64,000 nt of DNA from Amycolatopsis alkalitolerans. GTDB taxonomy: Bacteria; Actinomycetota; Actinomycetes; Mycobacteriales; Pseudonocardiaceae. The position numbers were made by a program, and so were the translations under genes. The notes under the pieces were generated by a model that worked only from the letters and a program-made list of their open reading frames with translations, had not been told where the DNA came from and ran no database searches. Positions within the stretch are counted from its first letter, which is position 1. Each line of letters starts with the position of its first letter. The stretch covers positions 1 through 64,000 of the forward strand of contig NZ_VDFW01000015.1 in assembly GCF_006152065.1 (NCBI RefSeq). The letters run 5' to 3'. Below, one piece after another: positions 1 through 8,588 of this stretch.

Positions 1-78
1 GGAGTGGCGTGCACGGTGCGGGACACGCGTGGTCAGGAGATCGCGGCGGCGTGCGGGCAGCTCGCCGCCGAAGGCTGA
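1..78 (+). CDS. rlmN: C-terminal end of 23S rRNA/tRNA adenine-C2 methyltransferase RlmN (partial)
   Basis: Frame 1 is open from the window edge to a TGA at 76-78. It gives 25 residues that include VRDTRGQEIAAACGQLA, the typical end of the radical-SAM methyltransferase RlmN, which methylates A2503 of 23S rRNA and A37 of some tRNAs. The radical-SAM cysteines lie outside the window. In mycobacteria rlmN lies upstream of dxr (from memory), which agrees with dxr 3.3 kb downstream here. The call rests on a short tail plus this context. Confidence 0.7.
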   Translation, partial: GVACTVRDTRGQEIAAACGQLAAEG

Positions 79-186
79 AGTGGACCTGCAGGCGCGGATC
101 CCGCACCTGCCGGTACAGGTCGGGCCTGGGCGAATGTCCGCGAACTGAAGGGGCTACGGGGCGGATCGCGGAGCTAGGCTTCGCAG

Positions 187-1740
187 GTGGAGTTCGCCGA
201 TCGGGATGCCGGGATCAGCCTGGCCGAGCTACTGGCGGCGTTTTCGCTGGCGACAGACCTCGGGCTGGGCCAGCCGATGGAGCACGTCCTCCGGTCGTGG
301 CGGATCGCGGCGCGGCTTGCCGCTTGTACCGGGCTGCCGGAGGACCAGCGGCCGTCGCTGTTCTACGTCTCGATGCTCGCCTGGGTCGGCTGTGTCGCCG
401 ACGCCCCGGAGGTGGCCGCGTCGTTCGGCGACGACATCGCCTTCCGCGCGGACAGCTTCCAGGTCGATCTCGCCGGACTGCCGGGGCTCGGGTTCTTCCT
501 GAGCCATGCGGGCAGGGGAGGGCCGGTGTGGCACCGGGCGCGCGTCGTCACCACCATCCTGGCCAGCGGCGGCCAGAGCATCGTGCAGGGCATGCAGTCC
601 CACTGTCTGACGACGTCGACGCTGGCGGAGCGGCTCGGACTCGGCACGGACGTGGTGACGGCGCTTCGCCAGTTCTTCACGCGCTGGGATGGGCGCGGTG
701 TGCCGCAGGGCGTGGGCGGCACGGACATCGCGCCGGTCATCCGGCTGCTGCATCTCGCGGACGTCGTCGAGGTCCGGCACCGGACCGGCGGGATCGACGG
801 CGCGCTCGAAGTCGCGAGGGCGCGCCGCGGCCGCCAGTTCGCCCCGGACGTGGTGGACGCGTTCGTCGCGCACGCCCCCGAGGTGCTGTCCGGCGTCGGC
901 GCCGAGGCGGAGTCGACCGACGATCCGCAGCTGCGGTGCCCGCTGACGGAGGGTCGGCTGGACGCGGCGCTCGAGGCGCTGGCCGACTTCACCGACCTGC
1001 GCTGCGCGTCACGGGCCGGGCATTCCCGTGGGGTCGCGGAGCTGGTCGGAGAGGCGGCACGGGCGATCGGGCTGCCTCACGGGGACGTCGTCGCCACCCG
1101 GCGCGCGGGACTGCTGCACGACGTCGGGCTGCACGGTGTGCCGGTGACGATCCTCGACCGGCCGGGCCCGCTGTCGGCGACCGACTGGGAGCGCGTGCGG
1201 CTCAGTTCGTACTACACCGAGCGCGTGCTCGCGCGGCCCGCGGCGCTGGCCAGGCCGGGCGCGATCGCGGCGGTGGCCCACGAGCGCATGGACGGCAGCG
1301 GATACCACCGCGGCCTCAGCGGCGCCGCCGTGCCGATGACCGGGCGTCTGCTGGCCGCGGCGTGCATGTACCGGGCGATGGTGGAACCGAGGGCACACCG
1401 GCCGGCGCTGCACGGCAAGCAGGCCGCCGGGGTCGTGCGGGCCGGGGTCCGGGCCGGCACGCTCGACGGCGACGCGTCGGAGGCCGTCCTCTCCGCCGCG
1501 GGCAACGGCGGCAGGCGCCGGGTGTCGGGCCCGGCCGGGCTCACCCCGCGCGAAGTCGAGGTGCTGATCCTGATCTCGCGCGGCGCGCAGACCGGCGAAG
1601 TCGCCGCCCGGCTGGGGATCTCGCGCAAGACCGCCGGCACGCACATCGAGCGGATCTACACCAAGACCGGGGCCTCGTCACGCTCCACCGCGACGTTGTT
1701 TGCGCTGCGCAACGGCTTGCTCGACCCTCTCGATCTGTAG
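187..1740 (+). CDS. Tandem degenerate HD-GYP domain protein with C-terminal LuxR helix-turn-helix
   Basis: This 517-residue cytoplasmic regulator starts at GTG 187. An N-terminal HD-GYP-like half has a RWDGRGVPQG motif near residue 165 and LLHLADVVEV after it. A second half has LLHDVGLHGVP near residue 310 and HERMDGSGYHRG near residue 360. The C-terminus (about 450-510) is a LuxR-type helix-turn-helix, LTPREVEVLILISRGAQTGE. HD-GYP proteins usually hydrolyse cyclic di-GMP. Here several metal ligands are missing: the usual HPxxG histidine is SSYYTE and the late DxxDA is ACMYRAM. I infer a ligand-sensing or structural role rather than a standard phosphodiesterase. It lies 73 bp upstream of the DsrE and methyltransferase genes on the same strand and probably controls them. 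Confidence 0.8.
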   Translation: MEFADRDAGISLAELLAAFSLATDLGLGQPMEHVLRSWRIAARLAACTGLPEDQRPSLFYVSMLAWVGCVADAPEVAASFGDDIAFRADSFQVDLAGLPGLGFFLSHAGRGGPVWHRARVVTTILASGGQSIVQGMQSHCLTTSTLAERLGLGTDVVTALRQFFTRWDGRGVPQGVGGTDIAPVIRLLHLADVVEVRHRTGGIDGALEVARARRGRQFAPDVVDAFVAHAPEVLSGVGAEAESTDDPQLRCPLTEGRLDAALEALADFTDLRCASRAGHSRGVAELVGEAARAIGLPHGDVVATRRAGLLHDVGLHGVPVTILDRPGPLSATDWERVRLSSYYTERVLARPAALARPGAIAAVAHERMDGSGYHRGLSGAAVPMTGRLLAAACMYRAMVEPRAHRPALHGKQAAGVVRAGVRAGTLDGDASEAVLSAAGNGGRRRVSGPAGLTPREVEVLILISRGAQTGEVAARLGISRKTAGTHIERIYTKTGASSRSTATLFALRNGLLDPLDL

Positions 1741-1813
1741 GGAGAACACCCGACGACACAGGCGCTTCCCGCTCCTAACGTCCCATCCGAAGACGAGCGG
1801 AAAGGAGCGGACC

Positions 1814-2179
1814 ATGTCGAACAAGGCCGTCATCAGTCTGTCGACGGGACTCGAGGACCCGGAGAAGGTCACTGTCGCCTTCCTCGTCGCGGTCGGCGCC
1901 GCGGAGACGGGACACGAGACGCTGATGTTCCTGTCCAAGGAGGCGGTCCGCCTCTCCGCGCCGGGCACGGCCGTGGGCACCGCGTGCGCCGGCTGCCCGC
2001 CGCTGGCGGACCTCCTCGAGCGCTACGAGACGGCGGGCGGGCGGTACTACGTCTGCCCGATCTGCTTCAACGCCAAGGAACTCGACGCGGAGAACCTCAT
2101 TCCCGGCGCGGAGCTGAACGGCACCGTCCCGCTGTGGAAATGGATCGGCGACGAGCCCGCGACCACATTCAGCTACTGA
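1814..2179 (+). CDS. DsrE-family small sulfur-relay-like protein
   Basis: The 121-residue product starts at ATG 1814 behind an AAGGAG ribosome site. It has the DsrE fold signature: an N-terminal strand with VTVAFLVAVGAAETGHETLMFLS, a CAGCPP motif near residue 59 and YVCPICFNAKEL near residue 79. DsrE-like proteins carry or transfer sulfur on cysteine, or act as small partners in sulfur, selenium or metalloid metabolism. The substrate cannot be read from sequence. The methyltransferase gene follows after 11 bp, so the two are almost certainly co-transcribed. Four cysteines in two clusters could bind a thiol or a metal. Confidence 0.8.
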   Translation: MSNKAVISLSTGLEDPEKVTVAFLVAVGAAETGHETLMFLSKEAVRLSAPGTAVGTACAGCPPLADLLERYETAGGRYYVCPICFNAKELDAENLIPGAELNGTVPLWKWIGDEPATTFSY

Positions 2180-2190
2180 AGGAGCCGACG

Positions 2191-2973
2191 ATGACCAGCA
2201 CTACACACCGGCTCGACACCGCCGAGCTGGAAACCCGGGTCAAGGCCATGTACGAGCAGGTGGCGCTCGAACCCGGCCAGGAGTTCCACTTCGAGACCGG
2301 CCGTGCTCTCGCCGAGCGCCTCGGCTACCCGGCTTCGCACCTCGACGCCATCCCGGCCGCGGCGATCGAGTCGTTCGCGGGGGTGGGCTACTTCCTCGAC
2401 CTGGCCGGCATCCGGCCGGGTGAGACCGTGCTCGACCTGGGCAGCGGCTCCGGCACCGACAGCTTCCTCGCCGCTTTGGCGACCGGGCCGGCCGGCCGGG
2501 TGATCGGCGTGGACATGACACCGGCGCAACTGGACAAGGCGGGCACGCTCGCCGCGGCGGCCGGGCTGGCGAACACCGTGTTCCGCGACGGCCACATCGA
2601 AGACCCGCCCGTCGCGGACAGGTCGGTGGACTGCGTCATTTCGAACGGGGTCATCAACCTCTCGCCGGACAAACCGGCGGTGTTCGCCGCCGCGGCGAGG
2701 GCGTTGCGCCCGGGCGGACGGCTGGCGATCGCCGACATCGTGACGGCCTCGCACCTCCCGGCGGGCGTCACGTGCGACGCCTCGCTGTGGGCGGCGTGCA
2801 TCGGTGGCGCCGCGCAGCGCGACGACTACTTCGCCGACATCCACGCCGCCGGGTTCGAGATCGACACGGTCCGCGAGAACGACTACCGATTCCTCTCGGA
2901 CCGGGCCGCCGGGGCCTCGGAGAAGTTCGGGGTCGCGAGCATCAGCCTGCTCGCCAGGCTGCGGCGCGACTAG
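2191..2973 (+). CDS. SAM-dependent methyltransferase, ArsM-like
   Basis: The 260-residue protein starts at ATG 2191 with GGAG upstream. Motif I is VLDLGSGSGTDSFLAA (near residue 85), followed by GVDMTPAQL. CVISNGVINLSPDKPAVF and RPGGRLAIADIV follow, an arrangement like arsenite methyltransferases. ArsM enzymes need several conserved cysteines. Here a cysteine is kept at DCVISN, and TCDASLWAACIGGA gives others, but the ArsM cysteine pattern is not clearly complete, so the substrate (metalloid, thiol or small molecule) is open. It is the last gene of the HD-GYP/DsrE/methyltransferase group and ends 4 bp into the convergent DUF2631 gene. Confidence 0.75.
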   Translation: MTSTTHRLDTAELETRVKAMYEQVALEPGQEFHFETGRALAERLGYPASHLDAIPAAAIESFAGVGYFLDLAGIRPGETVLDLGSGSGTDSFLAALATGPAGRVIGVDMTPAQLDKAGTLAAAAGLANTVFRDGHIEDPPVADRSVDCVISNGVINLSPDKPAVFAAAARALRPGGRLAIADIVTASHLPAGVTCDASLWAACIGGAAQRDDYFADIHAAGFEIDTVRENDYRFLSDRAAGASEKFGVASISLLARLRRD

Positions 2974-3239
2974 CGGCGCCAGGCGGTGCGGCGCTTCTTG
3001 ATGTCCACGAGCAGGGCGATCGCGATCCCGACCGCGGTACCCACCAGCCAGACGTTCTCGGTGTTGTTCTCGTGGTTGTTGTTGATCATTAGGAGCAGCA
3101 CCACCACGGTGAGCCAGCCCGCGATGCGCGAGGCCTTGGGGAAACCCCCGTGCCAGCCCCACTCGGCCGAGGGCTCATCGCGCGGGTCCACCTTCGCCGG
3201 CTCGGACTTCTGCCGCTTGACGACCGCCTTGGTAGCCAC
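2970..3239 (-). CDS. Small membrane protein, DUF2631-like
   Basis: The 89-residue protein is read from GTG 3239, chosen because GAGGAG lies just upstream on the minus strand. A longer reading from 3302 lacks such a site. The N-terminal third is charged and soluble ([24 protein letters not shown]). Two hydrophobic segments follow, around [17 protein letters not shown] and [18 protein letters not shown], with the unusual loop [10 protein letters not shown] between them. The tail is basic (KKRRTAWRR). This architecture matches the actinobacterial DUF2631 family, whose function is unknown. It is convergent with the methyltransferase and divergent from dxr. Confidence 0.75.
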   Translation of the reverse strand: MATKAVVKRQKSEPAKVDPRDEPSAEWGWHGGFPKASRIAGWLTVVVLLLMINNNHENNTENVWLVGTAVGIAIALLVDIKKRRTAWRR

Positions 3240-3331
3240 GATCACTCCTCGAGAGCCTGCCATCACCTTCGTCACCGATGATCCCACATGCGCCGACACC
3301 ATGCGTCAGGCGGTTCGGGACAATGGAGGTG

Positions 3332-4540
3332 ATGAACACGACCCGCACCGTCCTCGTGCTCGGCTCGACCGGCTCGATCGGCACCCAGGCGCTGGACGTC
3401 GCCGCCCGCAACAAGGACCTGTTCCGCATCGCCGGGATCGCCGCCGGCGGCAGCGATCCGGCGGCGCTGGCCGCGCAGGCGCTCGCCCACCAGGTGGACG
3501 CGGTGGCCATCACGAAGGCCACCGCGGCCGAGGACCTGCAGCTCGCGCTCTACGCCGAGGCCCAGAAGCGCGGCTACGCCAGCGGCGACTTCAAGCTGCC
3601 CCGGATCTTCGCGGGCACCGGCGCGGTGGTCGAGCTGATCGGCGCCGTCCCGGTCGACGTGGTGCTCAACGGCCTCCCGGGCTCGCAGGGGCTCGAGCCG
3701 ACGCTCCGCGCCCTCGAAACGGGCGCCACCCTGGCGCTGGCGAACAAGGAGTCCCTGATCGCCGGGGGCCCGCTCGTGCTGAAAGCGGCCAAGCCCGGTC
3801 AGCTGGTCCCGGTCGACTCCGAGCACTCCGCGATGGCCCAGGCCCTGCGCGGCGGGCGGGCCGACGAGGTGGACCGGCTCGTGCTGACCGCTTCGGGCGG
3901 CCCGTTCCGCGGCCGCGCCCGGAGCGACCTCGAGCATGTCTCCGTCGAGGAGGCGCTCAAGCATCCGACCTGGTCGATGGGCCGGCTGGTCACGATCAAC
4001 TCCGCGACCCTGGTCAACAAGGGCCTCGAGCTCATCGAGGCGAAACTGCTGTTCGGCGTGCCGTGCGACCGGATCGACGTGGTCGTGCACCCCCAGTCGA
4101 TCGTGCACTCGATGGTGACCTTCACCGACGGCTCGACGCTGGCCCAGGCGAGCCCGCCCGACATGCGCCTGCCGATCTCCCTCGCGCTGAACTGGCCGGA
4201 TCGCGTGGCCGGGGCGGCGCACCCCTGCCGCTGGGACGAGGCCACCGCCTGGACGTTCGAACCGCTGGACGGCGCCGCTTTCCCGGCCGTCGAACTCGCG
4301 CGGCACGCCGGCACCGTCGGCGGTTGCCTGCCGGCGGTGTTCAACGCGGCGAACGAGGTGATGGTGGCGGCCTTCCTGGCGCAGAACGCCCGCTTCACGT
4401 CCATCGTGGACACTGTTGAACAGGTGGTCCTCGCGGCCGCCGAGTGGCACCGCGAACCGCGTGACCTGGAGGATGTATTCGCCGCGGAGCAGTGGGCGCG
4501 CGGTCGTGCCGCTGAGCTGAACTCAACCGAGAGGAAGTAG
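3332..4540 (+). CDS. dxr: 1-deoxy-D-xylulose-5-phosphate reductoisomerase
   Basis: The enzyme converts DXP to MEP with NADPH and a divalent metal, the first committed step of the MEP isoprenoid pathway. The 402-residue sequence has the NADPH site [13 protein letters not shown] at the N-terminus, [14 protein letters not shown], the metal and substrate segment [16 protein letters not shown] and [22 protein letters not shown], all as expected. ATG 3332 is preferred: GACAAT lies exactly 7 bp upstream as a possible -10 box (leaderless transcript) and GGAGGT is also present. An in-frame ATG at 3323 is the alternative. rip1 follows after 3 bp, so translation is probably coupled. ispG of the same pathway lies downstream. 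Confidence 0.97.
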   Translation: MNTTRTVLVLGSTGSIGTQALDVAARNKDLFRIAGIAAGGSDPAALAAQALAHQVDAVAITKATAAEDLQLALYAEAQKRGYASGDFKLPRIFAGTGAVVELIGAVPVDVVLNGLPGSQGLEPTLRALETGATLALANKESLIAGGPLVLKAAKPGQLVPVDSEHSAMAQALRGGRADEVDRLVLTASGGPFRGRARSDLEHVSVEEALKHPTWSMGRLVTINSATLVNKGLELIEAKLLFGVPCDRIDVVVHPQSIVHSMVTFTDGSTLAQASPPDMRLPISLALNWPDRVAGAAHPCRWDEATAWTFEPLDGAAFPAVELARHAGTVGGCLPAVFNAANEVMVAAFLAQNARFTSIVDTVEQVVLAAAEWHREPRDLEDVFAAEQWARGRAAELNSTERK

Positions 4541-4543
4541 GGC

Positions 4544-5767
4544 TTGCTCGCCTACGTTTTCGGAGTCGTGTTGTTCGCGCTGGGCATCTGCGTGTCCGTC
4601 GCGCTGCACGAGGCAGGCCATATGGTCACTGCCAAAGCCTTCGGGATGAAGGTGCGGCGCTACTTCGTCGGCTTCGGGCCCAAGGTGTTCTCGTTCCGCC
4701 GCGGCGAGACCGAGTACGGCGTGAAGTGGATCCCGCTCGGCGGGTTCTGCGACATCGCCGGCATGACCGCGCTCGACGAGGTGACCCCGGAAGAGGCGCC
4801 GCGCGCGATGTGGCGGTTCAAGACCTGGAAGCGCACGGTCGTGATGGCCGCCGGGTCGGTGACGCATTTCATCCTCGGCTTCATCGTGCTCTACCTGATG
4901 GCCACGACGATGGGCCTGCCGAACCTGACCGGCACACCCAAGATCGCCTCGGTCTCCGACTGCGTGCGCGACGCGCGGACGGACCAGGAGTACGTCAACC
5001 CCGTGTGCCAGCCCGGCGATCCGGCCCCGGCCAAGCAGGGCGGCCTGCTTCCCGGCGACCAGATCGTGTCGGTGGCCGGGGTCAGCACGCCGACGTGGAC
5101 CGACGTGACCGGCAGGATCCAGCAGCTGTCCGGACCGGTGGCGGTCGACGTCAAGCGGGACGGGCGGACGGTGCCGCTGACGATCGACGTCGTGCAGGTC
5201 GACCGCCCCGTCACCGACGCGACCAACCCGCAGGGGCCGGAGAAGATCGTCAAGGTGGGCTCGATCGGCGTCACCATGCTCACCAACTTCACCTACAACC
5301 CGATCACCGCGTTCGGCGGCGCGGGCCAGTTCACCGCGGACATGTTCGTGCAGACCTGGGACCGGCTGCTCGAGTTCCCCGAGCGCATCCCGGCGGTCGT
5401 GCACTCGATCTTCGGCGGCCAGCGTGACCCGAACACCCCGGTCAGCGTGGTCGGCGCGAGCCGGATCGGCGGCGAGGCCGTCGAGGCGGGCCTGTGGTCG
5501 CTGTTCCTGCTCCTGCTGGCGAGCCTGAACTTCTTCGTGGGCGTGTTCAACCTGCTGCCGCTGCTGCCGCTCGACGGCGGGCATATCGCGGTGACCTGGT
5601 ACGAACGGGTCCGCGACTGGGTGCGCGGGCTGCGCGGAAAGGCCGCCGGCGGGCCGGTGGACTACACCAAGCTGTCGGCGATCACGATGGTGCTGGTGTT
5701 CCTCGGCGGGGCCGTAACGCTGCTCACCGTGACGGCGGACATCGTCAACCCGATCCGGCTGCAGTAG
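4544..5767 (+). CDS. rip1: Site-2 intramembrane zinc metalloprotease (Rip1/RseP family)
   Basis: The 407-residue polytopic membrane protease starts at TTG 4544, three bases after the dxr stop, with GAGAGGAAG upstream. The zinc motif HEAGH is at residues 22-26 in the first membrane helix. A PDZ domain lies in the middle (LLPGDQIVSVAGVSTPTW), and the second metal motif NLLPLLPLDGGHI is in the C-terminal half, followed by a final hydrophobic helix. Family members cut anti-sigma factors in the membrane after a site-1 cut. Placement between dxr and ispG is the conserved actinobacterial arrangement. Confidence 0.95.
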   Translation: MLAYVFGVVLFALGICVSVALHEAGHMVTAKAFGMKVRRYFVGFGPKVFSFRRGETEYGVKWIPLGGFCDIAGMTALDEVTPEEAPRAMWRFKTWKRTVVMAAGSVTHFILGFIVLYLMATTMGLPNLTGTPKIASVSDCVRDARTDQEYVNPVCQPGDPAPAKQGGLLPGDQIVSVAGVSTPTWTDVTGRIQQLSGPVAVDVKRDGRTVPLTIDVVQVDRPVTDATNPQGPEKIVKVGSIGVTMLTNFTYNPITAFGGAGQFTADMFVQTWDRLLEFPERIPAVVHSIFGGQRDPNTPVSVVGASRIGGEAVEAGLWSLFLLLLASLNFFVGVFNLLPLLPLDGGHIAVTWYERVRDWVRGLRGKAAGGPVDYTKLSAITMVLVFLGGAVTLLTVTADIVNPIRLQ

Positions 5768-5768
5768 G

Positions 5769-5774
5769 TAGGCT
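5769..5774 (+). promoter_or_regulatory. Possible internal -10 box (TAGGCT) before ispG
   Basis: TAGGCT lies two bases after the rip1 stop and 39 bp before the ispG ATG. It would allow ispG to be transcribed separately from dxr-rip1. The same hexamer occurs 7 bp before the map start at 9902. No convincing -35 was identified, so this is an inference. Confidence 0.35.
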
Positions 5775-5813
5775 GGGCCCGTACGCATCCCTTCGGAAGC
5801 CGTAGAGGATTCG

Positions 5814-6959
5814 ATGAGCGTCGCGCTTGGTATGCCTGCCCTTCCGCCTCCCGTACTCGCCGATCGCCGTCCCACCCGCCAGCTGCAGGTCGGTTCGGTC
5901 GGGGTCGGCAGCGAGCATCCGATCTCCGTGCAGTCGATGACCACCACGCTGACCGCGGACGTCAACGCGACGCTGCAGCAGATCGCGGAGCTGACCGCGG
6001 CCGGCTGCGACATCGTGCGGGTCGCCTGCCCGTCGGCGGACGACGCCGAGGCGCTGCCTGCCATCGCGCGGAAGTCGAAGATCCCGGTCATCGCCGACAT
6101 CCACTTCCAGCCCAAGTACGTGTTCGCCGCGATCGAGGCCGGCTGTGCCGCCGTGCGGGTGAACCCGGGCAACATCAAGAAGTTCGACGACAAGGTCAAG
6201 GAGATCGCGCAGGCGGCGAAGGACCACGGCACCCCGATCCGGATCGGGGTGAACGCCGGTTCGCTCGACCCGCGGATCATGCAGAAGCACGGGAAGGCCA
6301 CCCCGGAGGCGCTCGCGGAGTCGGCGCTGTGGGAGGCGTCGCTGTTCGCCGAGCACGATTTCCACGACATCAAGATCTCGGTCAAGCACCACGATCCGGT
6401 GACGATGGTCCGGGCCTACGAGCTGCTCGCCGAGCAGTGCGACTACCCGCTGCACCTGGGCGTCACCGAGGCCGGCCCGGCTTTCCAGGGCACCGTCAAG
6501 TCGGCTGTCGCGTTCGGCGCGCTGCTGCGGCAGGGCATCGGGGACACGATCCGGGTGTCGCTGTCCGCGCCGCCGGTCGAGGAGGTCAAGGTCGGCACGC
6601 AGATCCTGCAGTCGCTGAACCTGCGTCCCCGCAAACTGGAGATCGTGTCCTGCCCGTCGTGCGGGCGGGCGCAGGTCGACGTCTACAAGCTGGCCGACGA
6701 GGTGACCGCGGGCCTGGAGGGCATGGAGGTGCCGCTGCGGGTCGCCGTGATGGGCTGCGTGGTCAACGGCCCCGGCGAGGCACGCGAGGCGGACCTCGGG
6801 GTGGCCAGCGGTAACGGCAAGGGCCAGATCTTCGTCCGGGGCGAGGTCATCAAGACCGTGCCCGAGCACCAGATCGTGGAGACCCTGATCGAAGAGGCGA
6901 TGCGCATCGCGGAGGAGTCGGGGGAGGGCTCCGGCGAGCCCGTCGTGACCGTCAGCTGA
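5814..6959 (+). CDS. ispG: 4-hydroxy-3-methylbut-2-en-1-yl diphosphate synthase (flavodoxin/ferredoxin)
   Basis: IspG (GcpE) reduces MEcPP to HMBPP with a 4Fe-4S cluster in the penultimate step of the MEP pathway. The 381-residue protein has the TIM-barrel N-terminus ([19 protein letters not shown]) and the segment [14 protein letters not shown]. The cluster ligands are in [11 protein letters not shown] and [11 protein letters not shown], with the conserved glutamate in the second motif. The ATG at 5814 has GAGGAT nearby. It is the third gene of the dxr-rip1-ispG group and lacks the extra domain of plant homologues. Confidence 0.97.
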   Translation: MSVALGMPALPPPVLADRRPTRQLQVGSVGVGSEHPISVQSMTTTLTADVNATLQQIAELTAAGCDIVRVACPSADDAEALPAIARKSKIPVIADIHFQPKYVFAAIEAGCAAVRVNPGNIKKFDDKVKEIAQAAKDHGTPIRIGVNAGSLDPRIMQKHGKATPEALAESALWEASLFAEHDFHDIKISVKHHDPVTMVRAYELLAEQCDYPLHLGVTEAGPAFQGTVKSAVAFGALLRQGIGDTIRVSLSAPPVEEVKVGTQILQSLNLRPRKLEIVSCPSCGRAQVDVYKLADEVTAGLEGMEVPLRVAVMGCVVNGPGEAREADLGVASGNGKGQIFVRGEVIKTVPEHQIVETLIEEAMRIAEESGEGSGEPVVTVS

Positions 6960-7032
6960 CGCGGAGCGCAGTGGAAGACCGCGGTCAGCGCCTGATCACG
7001 GGTGGTTAGTCTCGTTCCTGCCGAGGCATTTT

Positions 7033-7119
7033 ACTAATCCGACCAAAAGTAGGCGGACCCCGAGCAATACGTAACCGTTGCTACGCAAGCCGGATAGCCG
7101 TGGCTGTGGTCGGATTAGT
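7033..7119. repeat. MITE-like inverted-repeat element, copy 1
   Basis: This 87 bp element has perfect 13 bp terminal inverted repeats (ACTAATCCGACCA at 7033-7045, its complement at 7107-7119). The interior segments AAAAGTAGGCGGACC and CTACGCAAGCCGGATAGC have close matches in the copy at 44828-44922. It lies in the 227 bp gap between ispG and the broken Uma2 gene and has no coding capacity. It resembles a small non-autonomous transposable element or REP-type repeat. Confidence 0.75.
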
Positions 7120-7186
7120 GGACGGCACCGCGTGCGCCTTCTGCCGCTATCCTTACGAGTAGTCGAGCGCAGGAACGGGGTGGGTC

Positions 7187-7756
7187 ATGAGCACCGCATT
7201 CGCGGGTTCCATGCTGGACTGGAACTACCTTCTGGATACCTGGCGGGAGCTGGAAGTCCCCGAGGGGCGGCGGCCGGAGCTGACCGTCGAGGGGATCCAG
7301 ATGACGCCACCACCGTGGGGACCGCACAACCTGATCGCCGGTTGGGTCAACAGAGCCCTGTTGCCCGCCGTACCGGACGGCTGCGAACTTTTCCAGACAC
7401 AGGGCGTGGGTATCAAGCAGATCGGCGGCATCTAGGTGCCCGACTTCTGCGTGGCGCCGCGCGAAGCCATTCCACACAATTCCGATCCGGTTCCGGCGGA
7501 GCACGTGCTGCTCGCTGTCGAGATCACGTCGAAGAGCAACGCCGAGCACGACCGCAAGAAGAAGCGGTGGGCCTACGCGCATGGTCCGATCCCGCGCTAC
7601 GTGTTGATCGACCAGTTCGACGATGACGGTCCCGCGGTCACCCTGTTCTCGAAGCCGAAGGAAGGCGTGTACAACCAGACCATCCGGGTTCCGTTCGGTG
7701 ACCCCGTCGAGATCGGCGACCCGTTCGACCTCACGATGGACACGTCTCGGTTCTGA
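7187..7756 (+). pseudogene. Uma2-family (DUF820) nuclease-like gene interrupted by an amber codon
   Basis: ATG 7187 opens a frame typical of Uma2 proteins (PD-(D/E)XK-like restriction-endonuclease fold): LEVPEGRRPELTVEGIQMTP, then PPWGPHNLIAGWVNRALLP. TAG at 7433-7435 stops it after IKQIGGI, directly before the usual core VPDFCVAPREAI. The same frame then stays open to 7756 with LLAVEITSKSNAEHDRKKKR, which holds the ExxSKS-type catalytic strand and lysine, and AYAHGPIPRYVLID. A single base change (for example TAC to TAG) explains it. A GTG at 7436 could restart translation without the N-terminal third. Expression as two pieces or amber read-through is possible but less likely than decay. Confidence 0.8.
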
Positions 7757-7759
7757 CCG

Positions 7760-8584
7760 ATGGTCACCGAGATGGCCGCCGGGCAGCCTCATCCAGGGTT
7801 GCGGCAGCTCGTCTCGCGCTACCTCGGCTACGCCCAAGACGACGTCCCGCTCGGCCTGCACCGGGGCCTGCCGTCGCGGCACGTGACGTTGATCATCAGC
7901 CTCGCCGAGCCCATCCGCCTCGTGGGCATGCCGCGGCCCGGCGAACCGCCGGCGGACCTCATGGCGCCAGTCGGCGGCATGCAGCTGAGCCCGGCGCTTA
8001 TCCGCCAGGACCGGTTCCAGCGCGGCGTCCACGTCGAACTCGACCCGCTCGCCGTGCGGTCGCTGTTCGGGATACCCGCCGCCGAGTTGAGCGAACACGT
8101 CGTCGACCTGGCCGACCTGTCCCCGCGGCTCGAGCGGCTGCCCGAGCGGCTCGCCGAGGCCGGCTGCTGGGAGCGCCGCTTCGGCCTCCTCGACGAGTTT
8201 CTGCTGGCCGAGGCCGCGGAAGCCGAGTACTCCCCGGAGGTCGGCTGGGCGTGGCGGCGCCTGCGTGCGGCCGCCGGGCGGATCAGGGTCGGCACCCTCG
8301 CCGGTGAGGTCGGCTGGAGCCGCCGGCATTTCACCGAGCGGTTCCGCCGTGAGCTCGGGCTCTCCCCGAAACAGGCCGCCCGGGTCCTGCGGTTCGAGCG
8401 CGCCGGAGCTCTGCTCAGGCAGGGGCACGGTGACCTGGCCGGGCTGGCGACGGACTGCGGCTACTACGACCAGGCGCACCTGACCAACGAATGGCGCGCG
8501 CTGGCCGGCTGTCCGCCCGGCGTCTGGATCGCCGAGGAGCTCCCATTCCTCCAAGACGCGCCCCTGCCAGAAGACCCACGCTAG
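7760..8584 (+). CDS. AraC-family transcriptional regulator
   Basis: The 274-residue regulator starts at ATG 7760, four bases after the Uma2 stop. The first 170 residues form an AraC-type sensor region (GLHRGLPSRHVTLIISLAEPIRL). The C-terminus has the two AraC helix-turn-helices: VGTLAGEVGWSRRHFTERFRR and LAGLATDCGYYDQAHLTNEW, followed by the GCPPGVW end. The VOC gene starts 5 bp downstream, and this AraC-VOC pair is common in actinomycetes, so the VOC protein is its probable co-transcribed partner. The ligand is unknown. Confidence 0.9.
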   Translation: MVTEMAAGQPHPGLRQLVSRYLGYAQDDVPLGLHRGLPSRHVTLIISLAEPIRLVGMPRPGEPPADLMAPVGGMQLSPALIRQDRFQRGVHVELDPLAVRSLFGIPAAELSEHVVDLADLSPRLERLPERLAEAGCWERRFGLLDEFLLAEAAEAEYSPEVGWAWRRLRAAAGRIRVGTLAGEVGWSRRHFTERFRRELGLSPKQAARVLRFERAGALLRQGHGDLAGLATDCGYYDQAHLTNEWRALAGCPPGVWIAEELPFLQDAPLPEDPR

Positions 8585-8588
8585 GGGC

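Noticed and set aside
4523..6385. Very long antisense open frame across rip1 and ispG
   Set aside because: High third-position GC opens antisense frames. It has no ribosome site or family motif, and the plus-strand genes are certain.
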